Made by a program: the position numbers and the translations under genes. Below, one piece after another: positions 52,448 to 60,678 of a DNA stretch of 64,000 nt. The notes beneath the pieces were generated by a model. That model was given only the letters and a program-made list of their open reading frames with translations. It made no database searches and was not told the DNA's origin. Source of the DNA: Scatomorpha sp964345235 (GTDB lineage Bacteria; Bacillota; Clostridia; Oscillospirales; Oscillospiraceae); contig CAYFQE010000006.1 in the NCBI GenBank assembly GCA_964345235.1, positions 3,653-67,652 on the forward strand, in the 5' to 3' direction. Numbering within the stretch: position 1 is the first letter of the stretch; each line of letters begins with the position of its first letter.

Positions 52448-53122
52448 TTGGAATTACTTTATAACGGTAAAACTAAAGATGCTTACAGCCTTGCAAACGG
52501 CAATGTTCTGTTAAAGTTTAAGGATGACTGCACAGGTAAAGACGGAATTTTCGATCCGGGTGAAAATAAGGTGGGGCTTAAAATAGAGGGAGTGGGCAGA
52601 GAGAATCTGAGGATGAGCAAATATTTCTTCGACATTTTGAGCTCAAAAGGAATCAAAACTCACTATGTTTCATCCAGTTTGGAAAAGGCCGAGATGGAAG
52701 TTTTAGCAGCGAAACCTTTCGGCAAGGGACTTGAGGTGATATGCAGACGCAGAGCTGTCGGAAGTTTTGTAAGAAGATACGGTGAGTATGTAAAGACAGG
52801 TAAGCTTCTCCCGAACTATGTGGAAACAACATTTAAGGATGACGAAAAAGGGGATCCGTTGGTCACAAAAGACGGTCTTGTTGTTCTTGAAATTATGACG
52901 GAGGAACAGTATGATTCTTTAAAAGCTCAAGCTCAGAGAATAACGGATGTAATACAAGAAGAGATGGCGAAAAAAGGACTCGAGCTATACGACATTAAGT
53001 ACGAGTTTGGATATGCGGGTGAGGAGGTTATTTTAATAGATGAAATTTCTTCCGGAAACATGAGAGTATATAAAGAAAGTGAGCCGCTCAGCCCAATAGA
53101 ACTTACAAAATATTTTGCTTAA
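52448..53122 (+). CDS. purC: SAICAR synthetase
   Basis: Phosphoribosylaminoimidazole-succinocarboxamide synthase (224 aa), a step of de novo purine synthesis joining Asp to CAIR. LLYNGKTKDAYSL at the start (the nucleotide loop, usually YEGKAK), VICRRRAVGSFVRRYGEY, DEISSGNMRVY and EPLSPIELTKYF are visible. KTKDAY replaces the commoner KAKxIY. TTG start behind GGGGG. It stands alone; no other pur gene is adjacent, so it may be controlled apart from the main pathway. Confidence 0.9.
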   Translation: MELLYNGKTKDAYSLANGNVLLKFKDDCTGKDGIFDPGENKVGLKIEGVGRENLRMSKYFFDILSSKGIKTHYVSSSLEKAEMEVLAAKPFGKGLEVICRRRAVGSFVRRYGEYVKTGKLLPNYVETTFKDDEKGDPLVTKDGLVVLEIMTEEQYDSLKAQAQRITDVIQEEMAKKGLELYDIKYEFGYAGEEVILIDEISSGNMRVYKESEPLSPIELTKYFA

Positions 53123-53176
53123 CCTATTTAAAACAGATTTTTAAGAAAGTGATTAATCAAAACTTAGCTTTTGCTC

Positions 53177-53205
53177 TTGCAAGTAGTGACTAAATAGTCT
53201 ATAAT
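53177..53205 (+). promoter_or_regulatory. Promoter of the small membrane protein gene
   Basis: TTGCAA (53177-53182), a 17-bp spacer and TATAAT (53200-53205), about 40 nt before the start of a 58-aa gene. Confidence 0.7.
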
Positions 53206-53247
53206 ATAAAAAGATGGTTTAAATAAATACAGATAAGGAGAATGATT

Positions 53248-53424
53248 ATGGGAAAATTTCTTAAGGCCCTGTTAAAAGTTGTGTCTGTTACAGTTGTGCT
53301 CGCTGTTGTGGGTGCCGGTTTATTCTATTTCATGAGAAAAGAGAAATTCCTCAGCTTTAACGACTTTGTCGAAGAACTTAAAGATGAGTTGGCGACATTC
53401 CCCGTAGTGGCTCTTCTGTTCTAA
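53248..53424 (+). CDS. Small single-pass membrane protein
   Basis: Short protein (58 aa) of unknown function. A basic start (MGKFLKALLK) precedes one transmembrane helix (VVSVTVVLAVVGAGLFYFM), then a charged segment (RKEKFLSFNDFVEELKDEL) and a hydrophobic end. It has a good promoter, an AAGGAG site 7 nt before ATG 53248 and a following terminator, so it is a genuine transcription unit. An ATG two codons upstream is too close to the ribosome site. Confidence 0.75.
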   Translation: MGKFLKALLKVVSVTVVLAVVGAGLFYFMRKEKFLSFNDFVEELKDELATFPVVALLF

Positions 53425-53444
53425 TCACTCGGAAAAAGCATGCT

Positions 53445-53482
53445 AAAAATCCTCTCCTGTGTTTAATCAGAAGAGGATTTTT
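53445..53482 (+). terminator. Terminator of the small membrane protein gene
   Basis: Stem AAAAATCCTCT (53445-53455) with AGAGGATTTTT (53472-53482), followed by ATATTTTT. Confidence 0.85.
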
Positions 53483-53497
53483 ATATTTTTAGATTTA

Positions 53498-53540
53498 TTT
53501 AAAAGAGTCCTAATCCAATGCCGATTAGGACTCTTTTAAA
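53498..53540 (-). terminator. Terminator of the racemase/Dlt-like operon
   Basis: A perfect 18-bp stem (53498-53515 with 53523-53540, arm TTTAAAAGAGTCCTAATC) lies directly after the last gene of the minus-strand operon, with an A/T-rich stem base and U-rich end. Confidence 0.88.
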
Positions 53541-53542
53541 AA

Positions 53543-54091
53543 TTATTTGACTTCATACAGCGTATATTCAGCGGCAATGAGTTTATCCTGATTAAAACGG
53601 AGCTTAAGGACTGTTTTGCAATCGAGATAAAACAGGGTATCTCCGCTTTCATTTAAATCAAGCTTGAGCGGAGCCATGAGTTCCTTAACTGCAGTCATGC
53701 TAAGCCCGAATTTTACTCCCTGAGGTGTTTTAAACAAATCATCTTTGATGCTTATTGAAGTAATTTTACGCTCTTCGTCAATTTCATTGACCATAAGCTG
53801 GAATCCGTCGTAGTAATAAAAAGAATCCATGCCCTGATATGCGCAACTCTCCGCCTCAAAAGTTCCAAACGGAGGAGGAAGAGCCGATAGCACAACATTT
53901 GCATCATCTAATATGCCTATACGAAGCTCCCCAACTTGAATAAAAAGCTTTTCATATGCAGGCAATGTGGTCAGTTGCTCCACAGTCAAAGGAGTCGGGG
54001 TAGCCGCCTGCTCGGTTGTTTCTTTTTGCGCTGTACAGGCGGTAAGAATAAGCAGCGCCAAAAGCCATGTTGCGAATAAAGTTTTTCTCAT
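53543..54091 (-). CDS. Lipoprotein at the end of the Dlt-like operon
   Basis: Lipoprotein of unknown function (182 aa). The signal peptide ends in LTAC with the lipid Cys at residue 19. A short Thr/Pro/Gln spacer (about 20-38) leads to a domain with alternating beta-strands (VGELRIGILDDANVV, FYYYDGFQLMVNEID, ITSISIKDD, LKLRFNQDKLIAAEYTLY). I do not recognise its family. It is the seventh and last gene of the operon, 15 bp after the SGNH-like gene, with CGGAGAAAT before the ATG. Confidence 0.75.
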   Translation of the reverse strand: MRKTLFATWLLALLILTACTAQKETTEQAATPTPLTVEQLTTLPAYEKLFIQVGELRIGILDDANVVLSALPPPFGTFEAESCAYQGMDSFYYYDGFQLMVNEIDEERKITSISIKDDLFKTPQGVKFGLSMTAVKELMAPLKLDLNESGDTLFYLDCKTVLKLRFNQDKLIAAEYTLYEVK

Positions 54092-54106
54092 ATATTTCTC
54101 CGAAAA

Positions 54107-55168
54107 TTATTTGATGCCGGTGATATAGCCAAGCTCGCGAAACTCCTCTTCCTGAAATGCTTTTCTGGCGTGGTAAACGGAACATTTTTCATCCCAAAGC
54201 AGAATCGTGTTCTTATCGTGCTCACCAAATTCAAATTCATCCGCAAGGTATTTGCCAAAATATAATGAGAGCTTTTCGGCTCCGTAAACATTCAAGTGAA
54301 GTCCGGCGTCGTAGCTGTCGAGGCTCATATCCAGTCCGATTTCCTCAAAGGAATTCAGAAAATTAATATACCGCAAATTTTCGCTTATTGCAAATTCTTC
54401 TATCTGGCTGTCCCATTCATCGTACCAATGCGGGTAAAGGCTTGGGGATTTAATCAGTACAAGTTCAGAGTCGTTTTTCTCACAGAGCTCTTTCATTTGC
54501 TTTAAATATGAAAAACATTTTTCCGATATATTATAGTCTGTCAGAACAGGAGGCTCGGGAAGCATTTTCATAGGTTTTATGTCACAGCGCATAAGATAGC
54601 CCGAGTCACTGATGGCTTCCTTTTTAAAAACATACTCAAAGTCCTCAAGCTCAAGTTCTTTCCAGCGCTCATGAAATCTGAGAATCGGAAATACATAGCT
54701 AAGCAAGGTTTCGCCTTCCGTCATCGAATCGACTGCGGCTCTCAGCTTAAACAAACTCAGCGGCATGCCATCGATAGTCATCCTGTTATACGCTTCTTTT
54801 TGAGGCTCGGAGTACTTCATCGCCTGAACATTGTAAACAACGATTTTTGGAGTTTCCCGAGCGAAAACTTCTTCTAAAAGCCAGTATGACTGCCAAATCA
54901 GCTGCTGTGCAGAGCCTCTTACATAAGAACTTATTCCAAAGTTCTCCCAAAGAGTCACCGGTGAAAAGTTTTCAAAAACTTCACAGTCGCCCAAAAAAAT
55001 AACATCATGAGGAACTTCTTCCAAATAGTAGTCACCTGTCAAAGCGCCCTCTTTAATTGCGCTCCTGTATTTGGGCATAAAAAGCTCACCCAAAAACACC
55101 AGAAGCGCAATTGAGAAAATTAAGTATATTAAAATATAAAGCGTTTTTGAATATTTTCTCTTAAACAT
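54107..55168 (-). CDS. SGNH-like membrane-anchored protein with Cys in the nucleophile position (DltD-like role)
   Basis: Protein (353 aa) with one N-terminal transmembrane helix (about 8-28) and an extracytoplasmic SGNH-hydrolase-like domain. The block I motif, usually GDS, is FLGDCEVFENFSP, with Cys62 where the nucleophilic Ser is expected. Block V looks intact: DAGLHLNVYG gives Asp287 and His291. RGSAQQLIWQSYWLLEEVF may hold the oxyanion residues. The position after the MBOAT gene parallels dltD or algX-type proteins that finish acyl transfer to wall polymers or exopolysaccharide. Cys would allow a thioester intermediate; this is inferred. It is 8 bp downstream of the MBOAT gene. Confidence 0.78.
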   Translation of the reverse strand: MFKRKYSKTLYILIYLIFSIALLVFLGELFMPKYRSAIKEGALTGDYYLEEVPHDVIFLGDCEVFENFSPVTLWENFGISSYVRGSAQQLIWQSYWLLEEVFARETPKIVVYNVQAMKYSEPQKEAYNRMTIDGMPLSLFKLRAAVDSMTEGETLLSYVFPILRFHERWKELELEDFEYVFKKEAISDSGYLMRCDIKPMKMLPEPPVLTDYNISEKCFSYLKQMKELCEKNDSELVLIKSPSLYPHWYDEWDSQIEEFAISENLRYINFLNSFEEIGLDMSLDSYDAGLHLNVYGAEKLSLYFGKYLADEFEFGEHDKNTILLWDEKCSVYHARKAFQEEEFRELGYITGIK

Positions 55169-55176
55169 AAACTCTC

Positions 55177-56757
55177 TTAAAACTGATTATAAATAAATTC
55201 TGTCTGCTCATAGCCAAAACCGTAGACTCCGAAAACCAAGACTATGGTGACTAAGCTAAGGTATATTAAGTCTCTGTATAAAGGTTTGAGCTCTTCGAGC
55301 TTAAGCCTGATATCGCCATGCTTGCTCTCATATAAGCTCACAGATACTAAAATCACAACCCCAATAAAAACCACGATGTAATCAGCCGAAACAAGCCCGA
55401 ATGAAAGCAATGTCTGCACTACGGGTTTGGTTGTTTGATTGGGCACAAACAGGCTTTTAATCATCGCAAAAGTTAAAGGCACATTTCTGTAGCAGTCAAA
55501 ACACCTGATTGCGCACATAAGCAAAAAAGTTCTCATTATTTCAAAGCCGGTGTAAAGCTTACTGCCGACTAGTCTTGGGCATCTGTTTCTGAACCTTTCG
55601 GAAAAAGGCTTGAATTCCTCAGCCAGCAATATGAAAAACGCATTTAGAAGACCCCAGACGATGAAGTTCCACGCAGGTCCATGCCAAAGGCCAGTTAAAA
55701 ACCAAGTTACAACTGTCGATATGTAAACACTAAGTTTTCGGCTTAATGCGGGAGAGAGCGCTCTGGAAGCTCTGGAGAGCTTCATAAGAAAGCCGGAGAG
55801 AGAGAGCGGATAGAACACATAGTCTTTAAACCACGCTCCCATGGAAATATGCCAGCGTCTCCAATATTCGGCAATATTTCTCGAAAAATATGGTCTTTTA
55901 AAGTTTTCGGGAAGCTTTATCCCCAAGCACTCTGACATCCCGATGGCTATATCTATACCGCCGGTAAAGTCGGCGTATAGCTCCGCCGCATAAAACAAAG
56001 CGGCAATAAGAACAAAAATGCCTTTGTATTCAGCTCCCGGAGCGCAGAGACCGGTCACCACAGGCAGAAGTCTGTCGGCAATTACAAGCTTTTTAAAGTA
56101 ACCAAAGAGCATGCGGGAAAGTCCGGAGCGAAGTGTGCGTGAGGAAAAACTTTTCTCTTCAAAAAGTTCGTTTTTAAGCTTTTCCCAACGAGCTATCGGA
56201 CCTTGAATTATCAAAGGAAAGTACGAGGTAAACAGCAGAAGTTTGAGGTAATTTTTTTCCGAATCAACCTTTTTCCAGTAGACATCAACTATATAGCTTA
56301 TGTTCCTGAAAGTATAAAAAGAAATGCCGAGAGGAAAAAGAAGACTCGGTTTTCCGATGTTTGTTCCAAAGACGGTGTTTAAGTTATCAATAAAGAAGTT
56401 CGTATATTTAAGACTGCCAAGCAGAATAAGATTTAAACCGAGCCCTATTATAAGAGCATATTTCCTCTTACGCCCAAATAACGATTTTATATTTTTTTTG
56501 TCGTCACGAGTACTGTCTTCGGGCAATGAAGAGAGGGCAAGTTTTTCTCTCTTAAAGCCGTGGGAGATGAGCAGGCCGCAAGCCCATGAGAAAAATGACG
56601 AACAGACTATAAATATGTTCGCCTCAATGCCTGCAAAAGAATAAAAGACAAGGCTGAATATCAAAAGAAGTGGCCAGCGAGTCTTATGCGGCAGGCAATA
56701 ATATAAAATTACAAGCAGGGCAAAAAGTAAAATAAAGTTAAGCGAGGTAAAGCTCAA
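55177..56757 (-). CDS. MBOAT family O-acyltransferase (DltB/AlgI-like)
   Basis: Membrane-bound O-acyltransferase (526 aa, about eleven or more transmembrane segments). Family marks are GISFYTFRNISYIVDVYW, FPLIIQGPIARWEKL, ADFTGGIDIAIGMSECLGI, RNIAEYWRRWHISMGAWFKDYVFYPL and the catalytic His359 in TGLWHGPAWNFIVWG. It should take an acyl or aminoacyl group from a cytosolic thioester carrier and pass it across the membrane. The carrier gene lies directly upstream: the TTG start follows the ACP stop with no gap, with GAGG 8 nt before. Confidence 0.92.
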   Translation of the reverse strand: MSFTSLNFILLFALLVILYYCLPHKTRWPLLLIFSLVFYSFAGIEANIFIVCSSFFSWACGLLISHGFKREKLALSSLPEDSTRDDKKNIKSLFGRKRKYALIIGLGLNLILLGSLKYTNFFIDNLNTVFGTNIGKPSLLFPLGISFYTFRNISYIVDVYWKKVDSEKNYLKLLLFTSYFPLIIQGPIARWEKLKNELFEEKSFSSRTLRSGLSRMLFGYFKKLVIADRLLPVVTGLCAPGAEYKGIFVLIAALFYAAELYADFTGGIDIAIGMSECLGIKLPENFKRPYFSRNIAEYWRRWHISMGAWFKDYVFYPLSLSGFLMKLSRASRALSPALSRKLSVYISTVVTWFLTGLWHGPAWNFIVWGLLNAFFILLAEEFKPFSERFRNRCPRLVGSKLYTGFEIMRTFLLMCAIRCFDCYRNVPLTFAMIKSLFVPNQTTKPVVQTLLSFGLVSADYIVVFIGVVILVSVSLYESKHGDIRLKLEELKPLYRDLIYLSLVTIVLVFGVYGFGYEQTEFIYNQF

Positions 56758-56985
56758 TTAATCATCCTCTAAGCGCTTTATCATATTCCAAAGCGCCTCT
56801 GCACTGTTGAAATTCTCGGGCACGACTTGGCCGGCGGGTATTTTTACATCAAAAATAAAGCTCAGCTCAGTGAGCAGATAAACTATATCCAAAGACTGCA
56901 AATGTCCGTCATCGACAAGGCTTTTACAGTTCCTCACATCAACACCCAGTCCTAGTGAATCCAGAAGTTTAAATATTTCCTCCAA
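56758..56985 (-). CDS. Acyl/peptidyl carrier protein (DltC-like)
   Basis: Carrier protein (75 aa) from TTG 56985 (MEEIFKLLDSLG), behind AGGAG; the longer frame to 57039 overlaps the upstream gene and has no start signal. The phosphopantetheine site is Ser31 in DDGHLQSLDIVYLL. The residue before Ser is Gln, where Asp is usual, but the surrounding SLDIV pattern is that of D-Ala carrier proteins. It lies between the adenylation enzyme and the MBOAT gene, which fits accepting an amino acid from the first and donating it to the second. Confidence 0.85.
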   Translation of the reverse strand: MEEIFKLLDSLGLGVDVRNCKSLVDDGHLQSLDIVYLLTELSFIFDVKIPAGQVVPENFNSAEALWNMIKRLEDD

Positions 56986-56995
56986 AAAAATGCTC

Positions 56996-58513
56996 CTAAT
57001 ACTCAGTTTTATAAAGCGTTTCGAGCTGCTTGCGGTCAATCTTTCCGCTGATCATAAGCGGCATATTTTCAAGCTTAATAAGCTTTTGCGGCATCATGTA
57101 TGATGGCAAAGCTTTGCGAAGCTCGGCTCTAAAATCTCTTTCAGGTAAATCTCCGGTATAGAATAAAACTATTATAGAGTTAAGCCCGTCCCAAAGGCAA
57201 GAGCAAAGAACAATTCCCTTAACAGTTTTGCAAACCGATTCAATCTCATCGAGCTCTATTCTATAACCCATGCGCTTAATCTGTCTGTCTTTTCTCGAAA
57301 CAAATACAAGGTCGCCGTCTTCATTCTCAAACGCCAGATCGCCTGTTCTGTAAATTTTTTCGGGCCAGAGCTTATTCAATGGGTTTTGAACGAAGCTTGT
57401 TTCGGTGCGCTCAAAATCCGCATAATAGCCGGGACTTAAGCCGGCGCCGAGTATGCATATCTCGCCAATCTCACCTGCTTGTACTTTTTCGTTCTTATCG
57501 GACAAAAGGAGATATCTTACATTTTGGAAAGGTTTTCCGATGGGAATAGCCGTTTTTTCGGAAAAATTTTCGGGAACCTCATAATAAAAGCTCATTCCCG
57601 TTGCCTCTGTCGGTCCATATAAATTTATAAAACGAGCGTTATCACATGCCTTGCGCCAATGCGCAAACTCAGTAGGGGGGAAGACCTCGCTACCGAAGCA
57701 TATGGTCTTTAGATGCTCGGGGACAAGCTCTTCAAAACAACCCATGGATGAAATCATAATGAGCGCAGAGGATACCCAGCAAATATTGGTGATTTTCTTT
57801 TCGTTTAAATAGCTCAAAAGTTTTATCGGAAAACTGAACAGGTTCTGGGGAATTATTTCTATCTTAGAGCCGCAACAAAACATCGAAAGTATTTCTTTCA
57901 TGCAGGCGTCTACATAAAGGGGAGCCTGCAGTCCGAAAACACTCTCGGAATCGGGATTTATAAGTCGGGTTATTTGCTCTGCGTAGTCGATGAGGTTTCT
58001 GTGCGTACACAAAACTCCCTTTGGAACCCCGCTCGAGCCGCTTGTAAAAACAAGATAAACAGGATCTAAATCAACTTGTTCGTCTTTTACCGATTTAAGA
58101 AGTGTCTCATCTTCTTTTTCCGAAAAAAGCTCATCGAAAACAATGATTTCGGCACTAATATCTCCAATGTCTGAGCGCAAAAGCTCAACAGAGTCGCTGT
58201 CACAGAGTATAAGCCTCGGAGAAACGGTTTTTAATATACGGCGTCTTCTTACAGCGGGAATACTTTCGTCCATAGCCACATAATAAAGACCGGCATACAT
58301 CGAGGAAACAAGGGCGCAGAGCGCTTTGGCAGACCTTTTCATAAATATAACTACCGCTTCATTCCTATAGCCCCGTCTTAAAAGTGCGCTTGCCGCATTC
58401 CTTGAATTTGTGCGCAGAGAATAGAAGCTCAGCTCAAAATTTCCGTCGGAAACAGCAGGGTTTTCGGCATATTTTGAGGCCGTATTTTCAAAAAAATCTA
58501 AAATGTTCTTCAT
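56996..58513 (-). CDS. Amino-acid adenylation enzyme (DltA/NRPS A-domain-like)
   Basis: ANL-superfamily ligase (505 aa), the length of DltA. NRPS-type core motifs: A3 TSGSSGVPKG (157-166), A5 NLYGPTEATG, A7 YRTGDLAF, A8 RKDRQIKRMGYRIELDEIE, and A10 MISGKIDRKQL with the catalytic Lys. In A4, PLYVDACMKE places Asp202 where amino-acid-activating domains bind the alpha-amino group. The substrate is therefore likely an amino acid, which it would load on the carrier protein of the next gene. The start overlaps the upstream transglutaminase gene by ATGA. Which amino acid (D-Ala as in Dlt, or the racemase product) cannot be read by eye. Confidence 0.9.
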   Translation of the reverse strand: MKNILDFFENTASKYAENPAVSDGNFELSFYSLRTNSRNAASALLRRGYRNEAVVIFMKRSAKALCALVSSMYAGLYYVAMDESIPAVRRRRILKTVSPRLILCDSDSVELLRSDIGDISAEIIVFDELFSEKEDETLLKSVKDEQVDLDPVYLVFTSGSSGVPKGVLCTHRNLIDYAEQITRLINPDSESVFGLQAPLYVDACMKEILSMFCCGSKIEIIPQNLFSFPIKLLSYLNEKKITNICWVSSALIMISSMGCFEELVPEHLKTICFGSEVFPPTEFAHWRKACDNARFINLYGPTEATGMSFYYEVPENFSEKTAIPIGKPFQNVRYLLLSDKNEKVQAGEIGEICILGAGLSPGYYADFERTETSFVQNPLNKLWPEKIYRTGDLAFENEDGDLVFVSRKDRQIKRMGYRIELDEIESVCKTVKGIVLCSCLWDGLNSIIVLFYTGDLPERDFRAELRKALPSYMMPQKLIKLENMPLMISGKIDRKQLETLYKTEY

Positions 58514-60669
58514 TTTCCCAAGTCCGTTTGAGCAAAGGGGACCGTTGCGGATGGCGGAAGCATGTTTAAATCAAAGTTCCAGTAATAGGGACCGCGCGTA
58601 AGAATTTCTTCACTGGTTCTCATAAAGCAGTAGCCACCGGAGCCTGCGCCTACATTGCAGGTATCAAAATGATACCATCCGTTTCCGATATTTACATAGC
58701 ACCAGTAATGATCTGTTGAGCCGTTTACACGCCTAACGCTCATGAGCTCACAATCGAGGCCCGATAGCAAAAGATGAGATACGCTGTAAAATGTGAAACA
58801 GTCACCTTGACCTTGGGTCAGGCCTCTATAGGCTTCCGACTTCCAGTCACTCTTATCGGAACTGTTTCTGTAGACAACATTCGTAAATATATAGTCAAAA
58901 ACCGCTTTGAGTTTCTGTGCAATACTCATATTGTCTGTAAAAATTTCCGCATAAATTTCATTTCTCAGCGCTTCAAGCGCTTCGTCGGAGACCTTTTGCG
59001 GTATGAAGATGAAATTACAGGTTTTACTGCTTTCGTTGCCGGCCTTGTCTCGAGCAATATAAGTTACGGAATACTGTCCCTCTTTATGCGGATTTACAAA
59101 AGGTTTTTTAACCTCTATCTCAACATCTTTATCAGCGTTATCCTCTACCCAAATATCATCCAAATAAAAGACATTGCCGTCGACATATGCGAATCTGTCT
59201 TTAACATTGTATAAAACCGGGGGCTCAGTATCGGGATGAAGCGTCAAGGTGGTGGAAAGTCCGGTTTCATTCCCACCCGCATCCTTTAGCAAAAGCTCTA
59301 TATTTTGTGTACCAATCAAGTTGAAATCAGGCTCGTTAACAAATGAAACCTCAACCTTGCTGGCATCTTCAACTTCAGAAACAAAGTCCTTTGGCTCAAG
59401 GGGATAGCCAGCAAACCATTCAACGGGAACAGCTACAGCTGTCGGCGCAGTTGTGTCTTGTACTATAATGGCAAAGGTTTCTTCTTCTCCGCTTAAGCTG
59501 ATATTAAAAATATTGATGCCGGGGATATTTGGTATTATTTCTTCGGCAAGAACAATTTTTTTAGGAGAAACACCTAATACACGGGCAATCTCGGAAGCCT
59601 TGAGCGGCTCTTTTCTGGCCTCAAGCTCCAGACTGTGCGCTACGGCAATACTGCCCTCAACACTTACGCTGTTGCCGCCCAAATCGGTGGCTTTAACCGT
59701 TACGGGATAAATACCCGTTTTGTTTACATCGAGCTCCGTATCATATTCAAATTTAAGTTCAGTGGCATCCTCCACATTCTCGATAAGTAAATCGAACTCA
59801 GGCTTCTCGCCGGGACCCACAAGCAGGGGTTTCAGCTCCAGATATGGAGCGACAGTGTCTTTAACACGAAAATCAGTGGTATATTTTTTCCCGTCTATCT
59901 CGGTTACAAGCTTATATACTCCGGGAGTCTTAAGCTCCGAATCAGAGGGTGTGTGCACAAAAAAGGCATCATCACGATGAACAAGCAAAACACGATTAAG
60001 CTGCGGAAACTCAGTTCCCGCTTCATATTCTATCTCGTCAACAACAGCCCGTATGTTTACAACGGTTTCGATGATATTTATATTGTCATATTCATCGCGC
60101 AACTTAATCTTAGAAACATAGCTTCCTGCGGTTCCAAATTTAGGTTTAGAGACCCAAGAGGCAAATATTCTGGAGTTGTCACTTATGTTATAAATTAAGT
60201 CTGTTATCTCGAGACTGTCATCTATGCTTATGTTCAGTTCCTTCGATTCGGCAGACGGCGCTGTAGTGTCTCTGACCATGAGAACCACATGCCTGCTTTC
60301 GCTTCCGTGTGAGACCTTGATAAAATGAGTTCCCTCGACATTCACATTAACTCCGCTCAGGTCGCTTGCATAAGTTGCACCCTGGCCGCCTGTCTTCATA
60401 AAAACATTTGCCGATGGAAATGGGTCTCCGAGTTCCAAAACATAATAAGGTTTAATGTCTTTATATATAAGGTTTGCAACAAAAAAAACGAATGCCAAAA
60501 CAGCAACAAATACAGCAACAACTTTTAATAACTTGCTTTTTTTCAAAGCCTGAGCTAAAACCGCGTTTAATCCCGAAACATCGGACCTCTCAGTCCTATT
60601 CCTATAACTCGGCCTTGACTTGTTTGCTGATATGGGTTTTCTATTGTTAAAGAGAAATTCTTCACGCAT
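58510..60669 (-). CDS. Membrane-anchored multi-Ig-like protein with C-terminal transglutaminase-like domain
   Basis: Large surface protein (719 aa). A short basic cytoplasmic part precedes one transmembrane helix (about 47-69, LLKVVAVFVAVLAFVFFVANLIY). Residues about 85-585 carry repeated Ig-like modules with phrases such as DTTAPSAESKEL, VKATDLGGNSV and YIARDKAGNESSK. The C-terminal domain (about 590-705) is transglutaminase-like with a full triad: Cys624 in GQGDCFTFY, His653 in STDHYWCYV and Asp668 in WYHFDTC. In an operon for aminoacylating a surface polymer it may be a protease, amidase or cross-linker outside the cell. ATG 60669, 9 bp after the racemase gene. Confidence 0.85.
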   Translation of the reverse strand: MREEFLFNNRKPISANKSRPSYRNRTERSDVSGLNAVLAQALKKSKLLKVVAVFVAVLAFVFFVANLIYKDIKPYYVLELGDPFPSANVFMKTGGQGATYASDLSGVNVNVEGTHFIKVSHGSESRHVVLMVRDTTAPSAESKELNISIDDSLEITDLIYNISDNSRIFASWVSKPKFGTAGSYVSKIKLRDEYDNINIIETVVNIRAVVDEIEYEAGTEFPQLNRVLLVHRDDAFFVHTPSDSELKTPGVYKLVTEIDGKKYTTDFRVKDTVAPYLELKPLLVGPGEKPEFDLLIENVEDATELKFEYDTELDVNKTGIYPVTVKATDLGGNSVSVEGSIAVAHSLELEARKEPLKASEIARVLGVSPKKIVLAEEIIPNIPGINIFNISLSGEEETFAIIVQDTTAPTAVAVPVEWFAGYPLEPKDFVSEVEDASKVEVSFVNEPDFNLIGTQNIELLLKDAGGNETGLSTTLTLHPDTEPPVLYNVKDRFAYVDGNVFYLDDIWVEDNADKDVEIEVKKPFVNPHKEGQYSVTYIARDKAGNESSKTCNFIFIPQKVSDEALEALRNEIYAEIFTDNMSIAQKLKAVFDYIFTNVVYRNSSDKSDWKSEAYRGLTQGQGDCFTFYSVSHLLLSGLDCELMSVRRVNGSTDHYWCYVNIGNGWYHFDTCNVGAGSGGYCFMRTSEEILTRGPYYWNFDLNMLPPSATVPFAQTDLGK

Positions 60670-60678
60670 CTTATTAAT

